Source: Vulcanimicrobiota bacterium
Lineage (GTDB): Bacteria; Vulcanimicrobiota; Xenobia; Xenobiales; JADMJV01
Direction of reading: 5' to 3'
DNA: 64,000 nucleotides
Assembly (NCBI GenBank): GCA_019637395.1
Contig: JAHBVR010000008.1
Location: forward strand, 1 to 64,000
Position 1 is the first letter of the stretch. Each line of letters starts with the position of its first letter. The notes beneath the pieces were generated by a model. It worked only from the letters and a program-made list of their open reading frames with translations. It was not told the DNA's origin and made no database searches. Below are positions 26,302 through 35,923 of the stretch, piece by piece. Both the position numbers and the translations under genes were made by a program.

Positions 26302-27128
26302 GTGAGCTCCTGAATGAAGCTTCGGTAAGTCGTCACCCGTTCTTTGGGACCGGCCAGACGTTCCAGCCTGCTGATCAAGCCCGCCCGATTATAGTAGAAT
26401 AACCAATTATGTAGCTTATTGCCGTTGAGTTCAGGCACTTCTACTCGCTCCTCTTCGTGGTCTACGTCGTAAGGATGGAAGTAGCTCGTTACAAAACCCT
26501 GGCTATTCATGGACCTATGAAAGAAGAATCGTATTAAAAATTCTGGCAGGACACGAAAGTACACACCACCAGTATGAGGAACACGAAAGCCCGGGATGTC
26601 TGTCAAGCTGATGGGGATCTCCCAAATAGTTCCCATTCTGCGAGGCTTTTGGCCAAACCCAGGCCAACCTGATATCGGATTGGGCGCCGGAAGGACCGAG
26701 CTCGAGTAAGTTAGCCCAAATTCTTCCATGATGCCATAGGCCCACGATGTTGCACGAGTCAGAGAGAATCGCGGCGCCCGATAGCCGCTTACTCTAGGCA
26801 CACCAATCCGTTCCAGAGAGGTCAGATTTCGCTCAAGATCTCGGCGAAAGTTGTCGGGTCCGAGTTCCTGCAGGCTAGCGTGGCTGTGGGAATGGCCGGC
26901 GATTTCGTGACCCTGGTCAATCAGAAGGCGAACTAGTTCTGGCTCTTGCTCAGCTAGTTCACCGACTACAAAAAATGTACAGTAGGCCCCGCGGGCTTGC
27001 AGAAAGCGCAGAAAGCGTTCTGTGTTGACGACCACTCTGGAAGGTTTCTGCATACCCCCTGGTATTCTGGATCGGATGTCTTCCAGATCCACGCTGAAGA
27101 GAAATTTTCGTCCACGTGCATCAAGCAT
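26298..27128 (-). CDS. polysaccharide deacetylase (NodB-type)
   Basis: Carbohydrate esterase family 4-like enzyme that removes N-acetyl groups from glycans. In 276 residues the motifs are FSVDLED (motif 1, a variant of TFDD), HEIAGHSHSH (metal-binding His pair) and YRAPRFS (motif 3). No signal peptide is seen, so it likely acts on cytoplasmic or membrane-proximal glycan precursors. It belongs with the coupled GNAT gene and is divergent from the GT2 gene; 68 bases separate the two starts. Confidence 0.9.
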   Translation of the reverse strand: MLDARGRKFLFSVDLEDIRSRIPGGMQKPSRVVVNTERFLRFLQARGAYCTFFVVGELAEQEPELVRLLIDQGHEIAGHSHSHASLQELGPDNFRRDLERNLTSLERIGVPRVSGYRAPRFSLTRATSWAYGIMEEFGLTYSSSVLPAPNPISGWPGFGQKPRRMGTIWEIPISLTDIPGFRVPHTGGVYFRVLPEFLIRFFFHRSMNSQGFVTSYFHPYDVDHEEERVEVPELNGNKLHNWLFYYNRAGLISRLERLAGPKERVTTYRSFIQELT

Positions 27129-27196
27129 CCATGGTGTTTTCTGAATGTATCAGCCAGGGACCTGTAGGGATTGTTGTTCACCTTCCGAACAGTTTT

Positions 27197-28198
27197 ATGG
27201 TGAATAATCACCGCATCGCGGTAGTAATCCCCTGCTTTCGTGTGAAGTCCCACATCATGGCAGTCTTAGCCGGTATCGGGCCGGAAGTTTGGCGTGTCTA
27301 TGTCGTCGATGACTGTTGCCCTGAAGATTCAGGTGCCTTCGTGAAGGAGGCCCAGTGCGATAGCCGTGTAGTCGTTCTGCGTAACCCTCGCAATTTGGGG
27401 GTGGGGGGGGCCACCGTGACTGGCTATAGACAGGCTTTGGCAGACGGTGCGACGATCTTGGTCAAGATGGACGGTGACGGCCAGATGAGCGGGGCTGACG
27501 TCACGGCTCTGGTGCATCCCATACAACGCGGCGTGGCTGATTATGCCAAGGGAAATCGGTTTTATGACTTTCGATATTTGAAGAGTATGCCAGCCATCAG
27601 GGTTTTTGGGAATGGATGCCTTTCTCTTATTTCCAAGCTTTCCAGTGGCTACTGGAATCTAATGGACCCGACGAACGGGTTCACCGCGATTCATGCAAGA
27701 GTTCTTGAGGCTTTAGATTTGGATAAAATCGAAAGAAGATATTTTTTTGAGAGCGATATGCTCTATCGCTTGTATCTGGTTCGCGCGGTCATTTGGGATG
27801 TTCCTATCGCCGCAAGGTATCAGAATGAGATCTCGAATCTAAAGATTTCCTTGGCGGTTATCGAGTTCTCTTTTAAGCATTTTTGGAGGATCGTTGCTCG
27901 GGTTTTTTACACCTATTATTTGAGGGATTTTCAGCTGGGGTCGCTTCTCTTGATAGCAGGGGGCATTCTGAGCTCATTTGGTATAAGCTTTGGAGCTTAT
28001 CATTGGCATCGTAGTGCCGTAGTGGGCGTTCCTAATACAGGAGGTACTGTTATGCTGGCGGCTCTGCCCTGTCTGATTGGTCTTCAGCTCCTATTGACAT
28101 TTTTGGGGGGAGATATAAATAACGTCCCAAATCGTGTGATTCATCCGTTGCTTCCTACTCCCCCGAGGAGCGGCGTCCAGCTTGAGCCCGATGAGTAG
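27197..28198 (+). CDS. family 2 glycosyltransferase, polyprenyl-phosphate sugar type
   Basis: From the ATG at 27197, 333 residues. The GT-A domain has IAVVIPCFR, VDDCCPEDSG, the metal-binding KMDGDGQ and DPTNGFTA, matching dolichol/polyprenyl-phosphate hexose synthases (DPM1/GtrB-like). Two or more membrane helices follow in the C-terminal 100 residues (GSLLLIAGGILSSFGISFG). It probably makes a lipid-linked sugar for a GT-C transferase. The overlapping downstream gene, a multi-span TPR protein, is a plausible acceptor-side partner. The frame is open to 27116 but that start lacks support. Confidence 0.88.
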   Translation: MVNNHRIAVVIPCFRVKSHIMAVLAGIGPEVWRVYVVDDCCPEDSGAFVKEAQCDSRVVVLRNPRNLGVGGATVTGYRQALADGATILVKMDGDGQMSGADVTALVHPIQRGVADYAKGNRFYDFRYLKSMPAIRVFGNGCLSLISKLSSGYWNLMDPTNGFTAIHARVLEALDLDKIERRYFFESDMLYRLYLVRAVIWDVPIAARYQNEISNLKISLAVIEFSFKHFWRIVARVFYTYYLRDFQLGSLLLIAGGILSSFGISFGAYHWHRSAVVGVPNTGGTVMLAALPCLIGLQLLLTFLGGDINNVPNRVIHPLLPTPPRSGVQLEPDE

Positions 28199-29966
28199 AA
28201 AAGAGTTGGCACTGCCTCTAATTGTGCTGACGTTAGTGTCGCTAACTTACCTGAATCATTTTCAGGGGGAATTCCAGTTCGATGATTTACACGCAGTGGT
28301 GGACAATCCCGCCATTAGAACCCTATCGAATATTCCCAGGTTTTTCACCAATAGCAGACTGTTTAGTCCCTATGCTACTAATCAGGCTTATCGACCACTG
28401 ACCTCGGTTACCTTGACAATTGATTATTGGATGGGAGGCGGCCTGGTCCCGTTCTACTTTCATCTCAGCACATTTCTTGCTTACTTGATTCTATTGCTGT
28501 CTCTTGCCGCCTTACTGAAGCAGTTGTGCGGGGATTCCAGGCGTGCCTGGCTTGTGACGGCCCTATTCGGGGTGCATCCGGTGTGCGCACAGACTGTGAA
28601 TTATATATGTCAACGTTCGGAGGTCTATGTCGCCCTCGGACTCGTATTGGCGACCCTGTTTTACGCCCGTGGCCGCCCCTGGCTTAGTATGGTTCCATAC
28701 TTCTTCGCTTGTCTAGCTAAGCAGAATGGTATCGTGTTCCCTGCCTTGATTGTGATGTATGAATTGTTTCTGGGGAAGAAAAGGTTTGGTCGCGTTTTAC
28801 CTTTTGTCGCGGTGGCAGGTCTTTATCTGGCAATCATGTTCCAAGCGACTTCTGAAAACTTTGCTGTAGGTTCGTCCGAACCTCAACGTTATATACTCTC
28901 GCAACCCTATGTGTTGATGACCTATTTGAGGAACTGCTTTTGGGCAGGCAGTTTGGTTGGAGATAGTGACATGGTTGCCTTGCATCCGCTTGAGGCTCGA
29001 GCCGTCATCGGCTATTTTGGACTGTTGGTCTACTTTGTTTGTATGGCCTTGGCTCGGGGAACTGTCGGATTCGGCATGAGTTGGTTTCTTGTTGCACAGG
29101 CTCCTACTCTATTGGTTCCACTCGACGACGTTACCAATGACCACAGGATGTTTGTTCCTTATATCGGCTTAGCCATCGTACTTTGTCATATGGCAAGCAG
29201 TAAAGTTAGTCAGTATTTGCTTATTCTGACCACCCCTTTACTTGTTTGGGCAACAATCGGACGCAATGAAGTCTGGAGAACCCAGGAAAGCTTTTGGCGA
29301 GAAGTTACGATTAAGTGTCCTCGAAGTGGCCGAGGTTGGATGAATTATGGCTTGAGTCAATATTGGCTTGATCGCAACGAGGCCGCTCTTCAGGCCTTTC
29401 GCAGGGCAGAGCCGTTACTGCCTTCGGACTACTCTCCGATTTTTCTGAATTATGGGGAGGCATTGGCTGCGCTTGGTCGCCATAAGGAGGCCGAAGCCTA
29501 CTTCCGCCATGGCGTTGAAGTGGATCCTGGAGCGACCCCACTCTATGTCTACGGGAGCTATCTTGCTGACCAGGAGCGGATAGTAGATGCTTATCGAGTC
29601 TTGAAGCGAGCCCAGGAAGTGGGGCCGACAGACACAAGATCTCAAGAGCGCCTGAAGCAGTTTTTTCATCAATTGAATAGCCGCGCCTACGCGTCCCAAA
29701 CTTCTACGGCTTACCTAAAGGTGGCACTGCTGTGTTACTTGGACCAAGACTACAAGTCAGCCTTGAAGGCTATTGACTATGCCATCAAGCTTAACCCAAA
29801 TGATGCTACTGCCTACAGTGACGCGGCTGCCTGTTACCTTGCTCTCGGTGATTGGGGGCAAGCGCTGCAAGCGGCTGAGAAAGCGGTTCAGTTGGATCCA
29901 GCTTCCCTGATTGCCCAGGAAAATCTCAAGAAAGCTCGATATCATGGGAGTGGAAAAAAACTTTGA
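28182..29966 (+). CDS. multi-span membrane protein with C-terminal TPR repeats (TMTC/PMT-like)
   Basis: 594 residues with about ten membrane helices (residues ~10-370) and TPR repeats (~390-585; for example WMNYGLSQYWLDRNEAALQA, YSDAAACYLALGDWGQALQA). The first loop has GEFQFDDLHAVVDNP, typical of TMTC/PMT-like GT-C glycosyltransferases, where the acidic pair is catalytic. GAGGAG lies 11 bases before the TTG at 28182; an ATG at 28191 is an alternative. It overlaps the GT2 gene and probably transfers sugar from polyprenyl phosphate to an exported protein, with the pilins next door as possible targets (inference). Confidence 0.82.
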   Translation: MSPMSRKELALPLIVLTLVSLTYLNHFQGEFQFDDLHAVVDNPAIRTLSNIPRFFTNSRLFSPYATNQAYRPLTSVTLTIDYWMGGGLVPFYFHLSTFLAYLILLLSLAALLKQLCGDSRRAWLVTALFGVHPVCAQTVNYICQRSEVYVALGLVLATLFYARGRPWLSMVPYFFACLAKQNGIVFPALIVMYELFLGKKRFGRVLPFVAVAGLYLAIMFQATSENFAVGSSEPQRYILSQPYVLMTYLRNCFWAGSLVGDSDMVALHPLEARAVIGYFGLLVYFVCMALARGTVGFGMSWFLVAQAPTLLVPLDDVTNDHRMFVPYIGLAIVLCHMASSKVSQYLLILTTPLLVWATIGRNEVWRTQESFWREVTIKCPRSGRGWMNYGLSQYWLDRNEAALQAFRRAEPLLPSDYSPIFLNYGEALAALGRHKEAEAYFRHGVEVDPGATPLYVYGSYLADQERIVDAYRVLKRAQEVGPTDTRSQERLKQFFHQLNSRAYASQTSTAYLKVALLCYLDQDYKSALKAIDYAIKLNPNDATAYSDAAACYLALGDWGQALQAAEKAVQLDPASLIAQENLKKARYHGSGKKL

Positions 29967-30019
29967 GGCTAGCCTGCAGAACCCGAAAACTGCTGCTACA
30001 CTAACTACAAGGAGGTGCA

Positions 30020-30568
30020 ATGAAGCGTAGAAAGGTCGGCTTCACTCTAGCTGAGGTGCTCGTTTCGATAGCCGTACTGACCATAGCCATCAGTGGGGTC
30101 TTGGCTGCTTTGGCTTACGATGCCTTTAGTGCTGAGCAAGGTGGTAACTACACCTATGCCCTGAATTATTCACGAAGAGTGTTAGATCTACTGCAGTCAA
30201 ATCAGTTGGATCCTCTTACTCCAGGGTTTATGGGTACAACTTTGGCCGATCCTAACACTCCAGGGCCTAACGACAACGTTAATTGGCGCGATTTGGATAA
30301 CGGTCTGCTGCAAGGCGGGGCGGTGATAAATCTGTGGGGAGCTCCTGGTAGCGTTGAGCGTCAGCGTTTCGATATCGAGAAGAACCGCTACGGAGTTAAT
30401 TTGGTCGCCCGTAGACTGAAGAAGACTGTTACTGTTGGCGATGTCGCAACGAACTATCAAAATCAACTAGTCGAGTTGACTGTCACCACACGCTGGAAGG
30501 CCCGGAGAGGTTTTCGTTTCGTGAGATTAAGGGGTTTCTATGTTACGAGTCCTAAAGATGAACCGTAG
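30020..30568 (+). CDS. PilV-like type IV prepilin-type minor pilin
   Basis: 182 residues with a class III signal: short basic leader MKRRKVG, cleavage before FTLAE, then a hydrophobic helix. The Glu at +5 required for assembly is present. AAGGAGGTGCA directly before ATG is a strong ribosome-binding site. It heads a pilin operon and its end overlaps the next gene. Minor pilins of this kind prime pilus or pseudopilus assembly in the inner membrane. Confidence 0.92.
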   Translation: MKRRKVGFTLAEVLVSIAVLTIAISGVLAALAYDAFSAEQGGNYTYALNYSRRVLDLLQSNQLDPLTPGFMGTTLADPNTPGPNDNVNWRDLDNGLLQGGAVINLWGAPGSVERQRFDIEKNRYGVNLVARRLKKTVTVGDVATNYQNQLVELTVTTRWKARRGFRFVRLRGFYVTSPKDEP

Positions 30569-31310
30569 ACGGCGGCGCAAGGGCTACAGTCTTCTTGAGG
30601 TCATGGTAGTGACGGCCCTCTTTGCGGCAGTTAGTGCTTTTACGATGGTGCTGTACACCACGGCTCTGGGCGACTTTGAATCAGCAAACATGAAGTATTC
30701 TATGAGTATCTATGCCAGGCGTTGCTCGGGGAAGATGGCGACGATTCTATCCACTGCCGCTTCTCGGCGTCCCAATGTAGCCGTGGCCGAAGCTTTCTAT
30801 TGGCCACAGAACAATGACTCTGACGAGACTTACTACTGTGATTTCATTACGGCTTCCAATTTCATTAAGACCACCAATGATGAGTGCGCCTACGCATTCG
30901 ACGATGGTACAACGGCTCAGGTCGGCTATACCCCACTGTTTCGTTATCGGCTAGCTTGGACCCCCGTAGCCGTAGGAAACGTGCCTGCTAAGTCGGTATA
31001 TTTGGAGCGACTCCAGTTAAATCCAGCTCTTCCAACCGTTCTTTCGGGGGCAGGGGCCTTTCGCCAGGTCTTGTCGCCGAATATAAGCCGGTGCACTTTT
31101 CGACGCACGGCTGCGGGAACGATGCAAGTGCGATTGCTCGTCTATGCTTTCGACCCGGATACGGGACGGTCGTTGGATGGCCAAACCATGCGGTTGATGA
31201 CCAAACGCAGGCGGAGGGATGCTACCTCCAACTCCGGAGATGAGAAGAACGCTGTCAAGTCGTTTGAACTGTTGACTTCAATCCCGCTCCCGACTTTGAA
31301 TATCAAGTAG
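30540..31310 (+). CDS. PilW-like type IV prepilin-type minor pilin
   Basis: 256 residues with a longer basic leader (MNRRRRRKG), cleavage before YSLLEVMVV and a hydrophobic helix. The +5 Glu is present. The ATG at 30540 has AAGGGG five bases upstream and overlaps pilV by 29 bases. The globular part has four or more Cys residues that may form disulphides. Together with the preceding and following genes it makes a PilV-PilW-PilX-like set. Confidence 0.9.
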   Translation: MLRVLKMNRRRRRKGYSLLEVMVVTALFAAVSAFTMVLYTTALGDFESANMKYSMSIYARRCSGKMATILSTAASRRPNVAVAEAFYWPQNNDSDETYYCDFITASNFIKTTNDECAYAFDDGTTAQVGYTPLFRYRLAWTPVAVGNVPAKSVYLERLQLNPALPTVLSGAGAFRQVLSPNISRCTFRRTAAGTMQVRLLVYAFDPDTGRSLDGQTMRLMTKRRRRDATSNSGDEKNAVKSFELLTSIPLPTLNIK

Positions 31311-31330
31311 CCAAGGAGGGCAAGAAAGGA

Positions 31331-34300
31331 ATGTCTATGACTAGGCGCGGAAAGTTCGGCGGAAAACGAGGGGTAATCCTCGTAACCACGCTGTTCTTCA
31401 TGATTATGTTCGCGCTTCTGTCTTTTGCGCTTTATCAGTTGAGCCCAAATGATGCTCGAACTGCTTTGCGCGACAAGACAATGACGGAAGCGCATTTCGC
31501 TTGCACCGCTTCCATCCGCGACATCAAGGAGTGGATTAGTGCGGTAAGCAAGCCCGAGAGCAACAAGGCCAGGATCGAATATCTAGGTGACGACTTCGCT
31601 GCCAGAACGGTAAAAGCTGGCGTCACTAGTTATTCTTCGCTACACAATGACCCGTTCAGTGTTCCGGACGACCCGAAGTATACCTACGTCCAAGGATCGC
31701 TTGGCGCACTGAAGTGTCCCTATGGTCATTTTGGCGGAAAAACTGGCGTAGACTTCTTGGGTTTGAAGGCTGGCGTCAATTTGACGCCGGATGACTTCGC
31801 CTATATGTCTGCCCAACAGGACAACTGGCTGGCTTTGTCGAGTCGGGCTCCGTTAAAGCTGGGGGATTATGAGGTCTACGCTTATGTTCTTCCTTCGGCT
31901 AATACACTCGGGATGCTCACTGGTAAGTCACCTCCAGGCCTGCGTACTTACCTCGTAACCACGATTGCGTATCGCGATGGGCAACCTGTTATGCGGGCCC
32001 GCTGTCTTCTCAAAGAGAAAAGTGCTGCAGACTATGCCTACCGAGCCAATGTCGGCGGTAAGGATATTCTTGGTAAGCCTGTGTCTTGGAACGTCAAGAA
32101 TGCCGACACGGTGCTGTTTGACGGACCAGTGCACACCAATGAGGTCCCTTATGTGACAGTTCCGCCCAGTTATTGGAACGCGGCGCTCAGTTACTACTCT
32201 TGGGATACAGTAGACAGAAAACATCCCAAGCGTGCCTTCATGGGAACGCTTACTTTCTCTGGCAACGATCCTACACTGACGACGAATTTTGATGGTGTAG
32301 GTTGGTTCGGAGGCAATATCCAGGGAAGCAGTTATGACTACTTACCCTATGATAGCACCGGTGCTCCTGTAGCCTCGACGGCTCAAGGAAGTAATCCGAA
32401 CCCTGAGTCCGGTAAAATCAACAACCGCTATGACCGTATCATTGAGGGTGGGCGTGCCTCCATCAGTAAGGTCGCGTCGGTTCCGCTGCCAGCCGAACTT
32501 TCCTCGCTTGAGGAAGGCGCCTTTGGATCGGATACGGTTACTGGACTTAACCATCTAAATGCGGAAGTCAGCCCCACACAAAAGAACGGCTCCCTTCAGC
32601 AAGTCGATGTTGAGGTTCCCGCCTATCTTGATAAGAACGGGAAGACCGTCAAGGCCAAGACTTATAAGAATAGTTCGGATTACGGCATCTTTGTGAATCC
32701 CAAGAGCGGCAGCACAGAGGCGGCTGGCGGAGTTGTTGTCAAAGGCGACGTCCGCAACATGTATCTCGAAGTCACCGACAAAGACGGGAAGCTAGTGACG
32801 GATACGGGTCTGCTAACTGGTAGCGACACGACGATTGGGAACCCGACGGTACGTGTTCAGGCCACTACTACCAGTTATGACTTTGATTCCGGAACTCCCA
32901 TCAAGAGTTATAAGCAGGGCCCAGACAAGGTTGCTCCTGATGAATGGAAGCCGGGCACACCTGATACTTGGGACCCCGGTAGTCCGGCCGTTCCAGGATT
33001 TACGACCCCTGGTACCCCCGCACATACCCAATATGGCACTCCGGGGAAAACCATTAAGGGAACCCCTGGGAAGACGATTAAAGGAACTGCGGGCAAAACG
33101 ATTAAGGGTAAGTCGCCTTCCCATTCGATTCCGGGTTGCCCGAACCCCACCTATCATCCTCCCTCTGGCTCTGGTTCGTCGGAAGGAACCTACACTTGTC
33201 CCCACTCCGACCCGGATACGTGGCAGGAAGGCACTCCCGACAAGTGGGACCCCGGAACTCCAGATACCTGGGATCCAGGCACCCCTGACAAGTGGATTGC
33301 AGCGACCCCGGATACATGGACTCCCCCCAAGCCCGCTGTCCCAGGAAAGACGATTCCGGGAACCCCCGGCAAAACGATTCCGGGGAAGGTGACCAAGACC
33401 TGGGAAGAGGATACCAGTGCTAACCTTAAGACTCCCTATGAGTATAAGGCACAAGATTGGGTCGTTGACGTCAAGAACGTTGCTACAAAAATCCCTTCAA
33501 AAATCGACCTCACTGCCGCGCCCGACCAGGCTTCTGCCTGGAAAAACGGAGTAGGAACCGAGATCAGCTCCTCAAATAACTATACCAAAACTGCCGTCCT
33601 TCCAGGCGACAATGGCGACGGCGGAGTAACCAGGATCTACAGGCATGATTCGCCGAACGATACGGTGGGCACTCTCGTAACGGATCCTAACGGCGAGGAG
33701 ATTGATGTAGGCCACATTCTGGTCTACAAGCAGAGCCGTTCGGATGCTAACCGTGTCGACGTGTTCGTTCTGAAGCGCCCTGACGTTCCGCTTACCCAGC
33801 AGGCTGGCGGTCTCAATGGCGCTGTCTATGGAACCGGTGACATCTCTGGTCTCCGTGGTGTGAACATGGATCCGAAAACCATCGGCGTCAGCTATGGTAA
33901 AGACAAGAATGGCAAGCTGGATCCGACCACTCAAAAAGGCATCAGTATTGCCGACAATGTGTGGCAGTTCGGTACGAATAAAAACACTAAGCCTGTGACG
34001 GCAAACCACGGACTTGGGCTGGTTGCGCCTAAGATGAACGTTCAAACAGACGAGTCCGTGTTTAAAAACAAGAATCTCTTCATCTATGCAACGATTATCG
34101 CAGGTTCTTCCAAGCAGGAAGGCACCAGCTCGAATCCTTACGCTGGACTTGAAGTGTCCCGCGGAAACAATGAAGACACGACCGACTGGACTAAAGTTGC
34201 GACCAGCACGGATGACAATGCTGCCTCTCGAGTGGTCCAGATCTTCGGTGGATTGACCGAACAGCAGACCAAGGCTCGCTTGAGCGGCAACAAAGGCTGG

Positions 34301-34414
34301 AGCCAAACGATGAGCTTCGATGTGGAACTCTCCAAAAAGCCCCCGCCATTCTTCCCCTCGTCCAACTTGCTAATCCCTCTGGCCTATACCCAGGAATCGG
34401 TGCTGGGTCAGTAG
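31331..34414 (+). CDS. large PilX-like pilus-associated protein with low-complexity repeat block
   Basis: 1027 residues. A PilX-type N-terminus has a basic start and one membrane helix (GVILVTTLFFMIMFALLSFA) without a prepilin cleavage motif. The ectodomain (~50-510) is followed by a Gly/Pro/Thr/Trp-rich block (~545-700) built from TPDTWDPG-like and GTPGKTIKG-like repeats. The C-terminal ~300 residues include GAVYGTGDISGLRG, similar to the beta-helical end of DUF7305 proteins. It lies in the PilV/PilW operon and has AGGAGGG upstream. Likely a very large pilus-tip or adhesin-like component. A terminator follows. Confidence 0.82.
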   Translation: MSMTRRGKFGGKRGVILVTTLFFMIMFALLSFALYQLSPNDARTALRDKTMTEAHFACTASIRDIKEWISAVSKPESNKARIEYLGDDFAARTVKAGVTSYSSLHNDPFSVPDDPKYTYVQGSLGALKCPYGHFGGKTGVDFLGLKAGVNLTPDDFAYMSAQQDNWLALSSRAPLKLGDYEVYAYVLPSANTLGMLTGKSPPGLRTYLVTTIAYRDGQPVMRARCLLKEKSAADYAYRANVGGKDILGKPVSWNVKNADTVLFDGPVHTNEVPYVTVPPSYWNAALSYYSWDTVDRKHPKRAFMGTLTFSGNDPTLTTNFDGVGWFGGNIQGSSYDYLPYDSTGAPVASTAQGSNPNPESGKINNRYDRIIEGGRASISKVASVPLPAELSSLEEGAFGSDTVTGLNHLNAEVSPTQKNGSLQQVDVEVPAYLDKNGKTVKAKTYKNSSDYGIFVNPKSGSTEAAGGVVVKGDVRNMYLEVTDKDGKLVTDTGLLTGSDTTIGNPTVRVQATTTSYDFDSGTPIKSYKQGPDKVAPDEWKPGTPDTWDPGSPAVPGFTTPGTPAHTQYGTPGKTIKGTPGKTIKGTAGKTIKGKSPSHSIPGCPNPTYHPPSGSGSSEGTYTCPHSDPDTWQEGTPDKWDPGTPDTWDPGTPDKWIAATPDTWTPPKPAVPGKTIPGTPGKTIPGKVTKTWEEDTSANLKTPYEYKAQDWVVDVKNVATKIPSKIDLTAAPDQASAWKNGVGTEISSSNNYTKTAVLPGDNGDGGVTRIYRHDSPNDTVGTLVTDPNGEEIDVGHILVYKQSRSDANRVDVFVLKRPDVPLTQQAGGLNGAVYGTGDISGLRGVNMDPKTIGVSYGKDKNGKLDPTTQKGISIADNVWQFGTNKNTKPVTANHGLGLVAPKMNVQTDESVFKNKNLFIYATIIAGSSKQEGTSSNPYAGLEVSRGNNEDTTDWTKVATSTDDNAASRVVQIFGGLTEQQTKARLSGNKGWSQTMSFDVELSKKPPPFFPSSNLLIPLAYTQESVLGQ

Positions 34415-34435
34415 AGACTAGCTCTATCTGAAAAG

Positions 34436-34473
34436 AAGAGGCCCGCCGATAACCGGCGGGCCTCTTTATTTTA
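34436..34473 (+). terminator. intrinsic terminator of the pilin operon
   Basis: A GC-rich stem of about 13 pairs (AAGAGGCCCGCCG / CGGCGGGCCTCTT), a five-base loop and then TATTTTAT. It ends plus-strand transcription just after the PilX-like gene. Confidence 0.9.
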
Positions 34474-34513
34474 TCCCCAGATGGGATGGCAAAAAAAAAG
34501 AGCCTGGCGATAT

Positions 34514-34588
34514 TGGCTCCGACGGTAGGGTTCGAACCTACGACCAACCGGTTAACAGCCGGTTGCTCTACCACTGAGCTACATCGGA
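34514..34588 (-). tRNA. tRNA-Asn (anticodon GTT)
   Basis: On the minus strand, a seven-pair acceptor stem (TCCGATG / CGTCGGA), a D arm with AGCTCAGTGGTAGAGC, an anticodon loop with GTT between an ACCGG stem pair, a T arm with GGTTCGAACC, discriminator G and an encoded CCA (34514-34516). All arms pair. It lies between the pilin operon and a methyltransferase gene and could have served as an integration site, though no direct repeat was found. Confidence 0.96.
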
Positions 34589-34704
34589 ATATCCAGGCTC
34601 TGGGCCGCATTATAACGAAAGACAGAGCCCTTGTCTAGCCGTTAGCTCGATTTCTTCCTCGGAGCAAGAAAAGACTGCGTCACTCGAGAAACCCCTTGAT
34701 CGTC

Positions 34705-35505
34705 ATGGACCCCCTCATCTTCCTTCGAAATTTTGTCCGAGAGCCACGCCTGGCGGGAGTTGACCTGGAGGGGGCGGAGCTATTGTCTCTCCATCGACAG
34801 GTGTTGATGGAAAAGCCTATGATGCGTACGGTGTTTGCAGAGTTTTATCGATTATGTCGTTCTCTAGACGATGAGTATTTCTCGGGGACCGGATTTCGTG
34901 TGGAGCTCGGGGCGGGCAGCTCATTCATGAAGACTCTTTATCCAGAGGTGGTCGCCACGGACTTTAAGCAGGCTTGTCACTTGGATAAGTGCATTGATGC
35001 ACAGAATATGGATCTTGAGAATGACTCGGTTCGAGCATTCTACGGACTGAACTGTTTTCACCATTTCAGTGCCCCCCGGTCCTTTTTTTCTGAACTCTGT
35101 CGAGTGCTGCAGCCAGGCGGAGGCTGTGTTCTAATTGAGCCATATCACAGCTGGTTGGGGAAATTGCTTTACCGGCGGCTGTTCGATAGCGAAAGTTTCG
35201 ATATGGATCAGGCCCAGTGGGAGTCTCCAGGGCAGGGCGTAATGGAGAGAGCCAATCAGGCGCTTTCTTACATTGTCTTTGAGCGAGATTACCGTCAGTT
35301 TGGCTCTGAGTTTCCGGAGTTGTCTATTGTTGCTAAGCGGCTCATCCCTAACTATCCGCGCTATCTACTATCTGGGGGCTTGAACTTCAGGCAATTGGTG
35401 CCACAGAGGGCTGAGGGGTTGGTATGTGTTGTGGAAAGATTCATGCGTCCCTTTCTTCCGATGTTCGCACTTCACTACGTAGTGGTACTGAGGAAGAATG
35501 CCTGA
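34705..35505 (+). CDS. SAM-dependent methyltransferase
   Basis: 266 residues with a class I Rossmann methyltransferase core: VELGAGSS as the SAM-binding loop, an acidic residue at the end of strand 2 (VVATDFKQ) and LQPGGGCVLIEP for the late strand. The substrate is unknown. A TTG nine bases upstream is an alternative start; neither has a clear ribosome-binding site. It is first in an overlapping operon with an unknown small membrane protein, a GMC oxidoreductase and an epimerase, which suggests a small-molecule or cell-surface lipid/sugar pathway. Confidence 0.85.
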   Translation: MDPLIFLRNFVREPRLAGVDLEGAELLSLHRQVLMEKPMMRTVFAEFYRLCRSLDDEYFSGTGFRVELGAGSSFMKTLYPEVVATDFKQACHLDKCIDAQNMDLENDSVRAFYGLNCFHHFSAPRSFFSELCRVLQPGGGCVLIEPYHSWLGKLLYRRLFDSESFDMDQAQWESPGQGVMERANQALSYIVFERDYRQFGSEFPELSIVAKRLIPNYPRYLLSGGLNFRQLVPQRAEGLVCVVERFMRPFLPMFALHYVVVLRKNA

Positions 35506-35923
35506 AGCTCCGACTAGAACGCGTCTGGCAGAGGAGGCGGCATATTTGCACCGCCTTCTATTTGATTGCAAGTTACCCGGACAGGTGAACGAGCAGTATA
35601 TCCTTGCGGAGTTAGACTACTGGCGGAAGCATGGTTCAGGAGCTGTCTCCGGTCCGCGGTTGTTCGATCTTATTACGCGAGGGTTAGATGTTGAAGCCAT
35701 AGAGCTTTACCTCAGGTTGTTCAAGATTCCCAACGAAGTCAGCCGGAAAACCGGAACGATACTGTATCTTTGTGAAGTGAAAGCGAGTCATGTCGAGAGA
35801 TTCGTCGCCTTCCATGACACCCCCCCGCTTTTCAGCCTGCTTCGGTTACTTGTAATCGCTCTGCGCAGCCTTTTCAAGCTCGTGATTGGTGGATTTTTAG
35901 TGAGAAGGCATCACCTTGTTTGA
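35498..35923 (+). CDS. small hypothetical membrane-associated protein
   Basis: 141 residues; starts inside the methyltransferase end (eight-base overlap) and its own end overlaps the oxidoreductase start. The N-terminal two-thirds are helical and polar; a hydrophobic helix near residues 108-132 (LFSLLRLLVIALRSLFKLVI) could anchor it. The placement suggests it serves the same pathway as its neighbours. No family recognised. Confidence 0.7.
   Translation: MPEAPTRTRLAEEAAYLHRLLFDCKLPGQVNEQYILAELDYWRKHGSGAVSGPRLFDLITRGLDVEAIELYLRLFKIPNEVSRKTGTILYLCEVKASHVERFVAFHDTPPLFSLLRLLVIALRSLFKLVIGGFLVRRHHLV

Noticed and set aside
34514-34588. Integrative element at tRNA-Asn
   Set aside because: No integrase and no direct repeat of the tRNA end seen nearby.
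34191-34610. Minus-strand 139-residue ORF
   Set aside because: It reads through the tRNA-Asn gene and the pilin-operon terminator.
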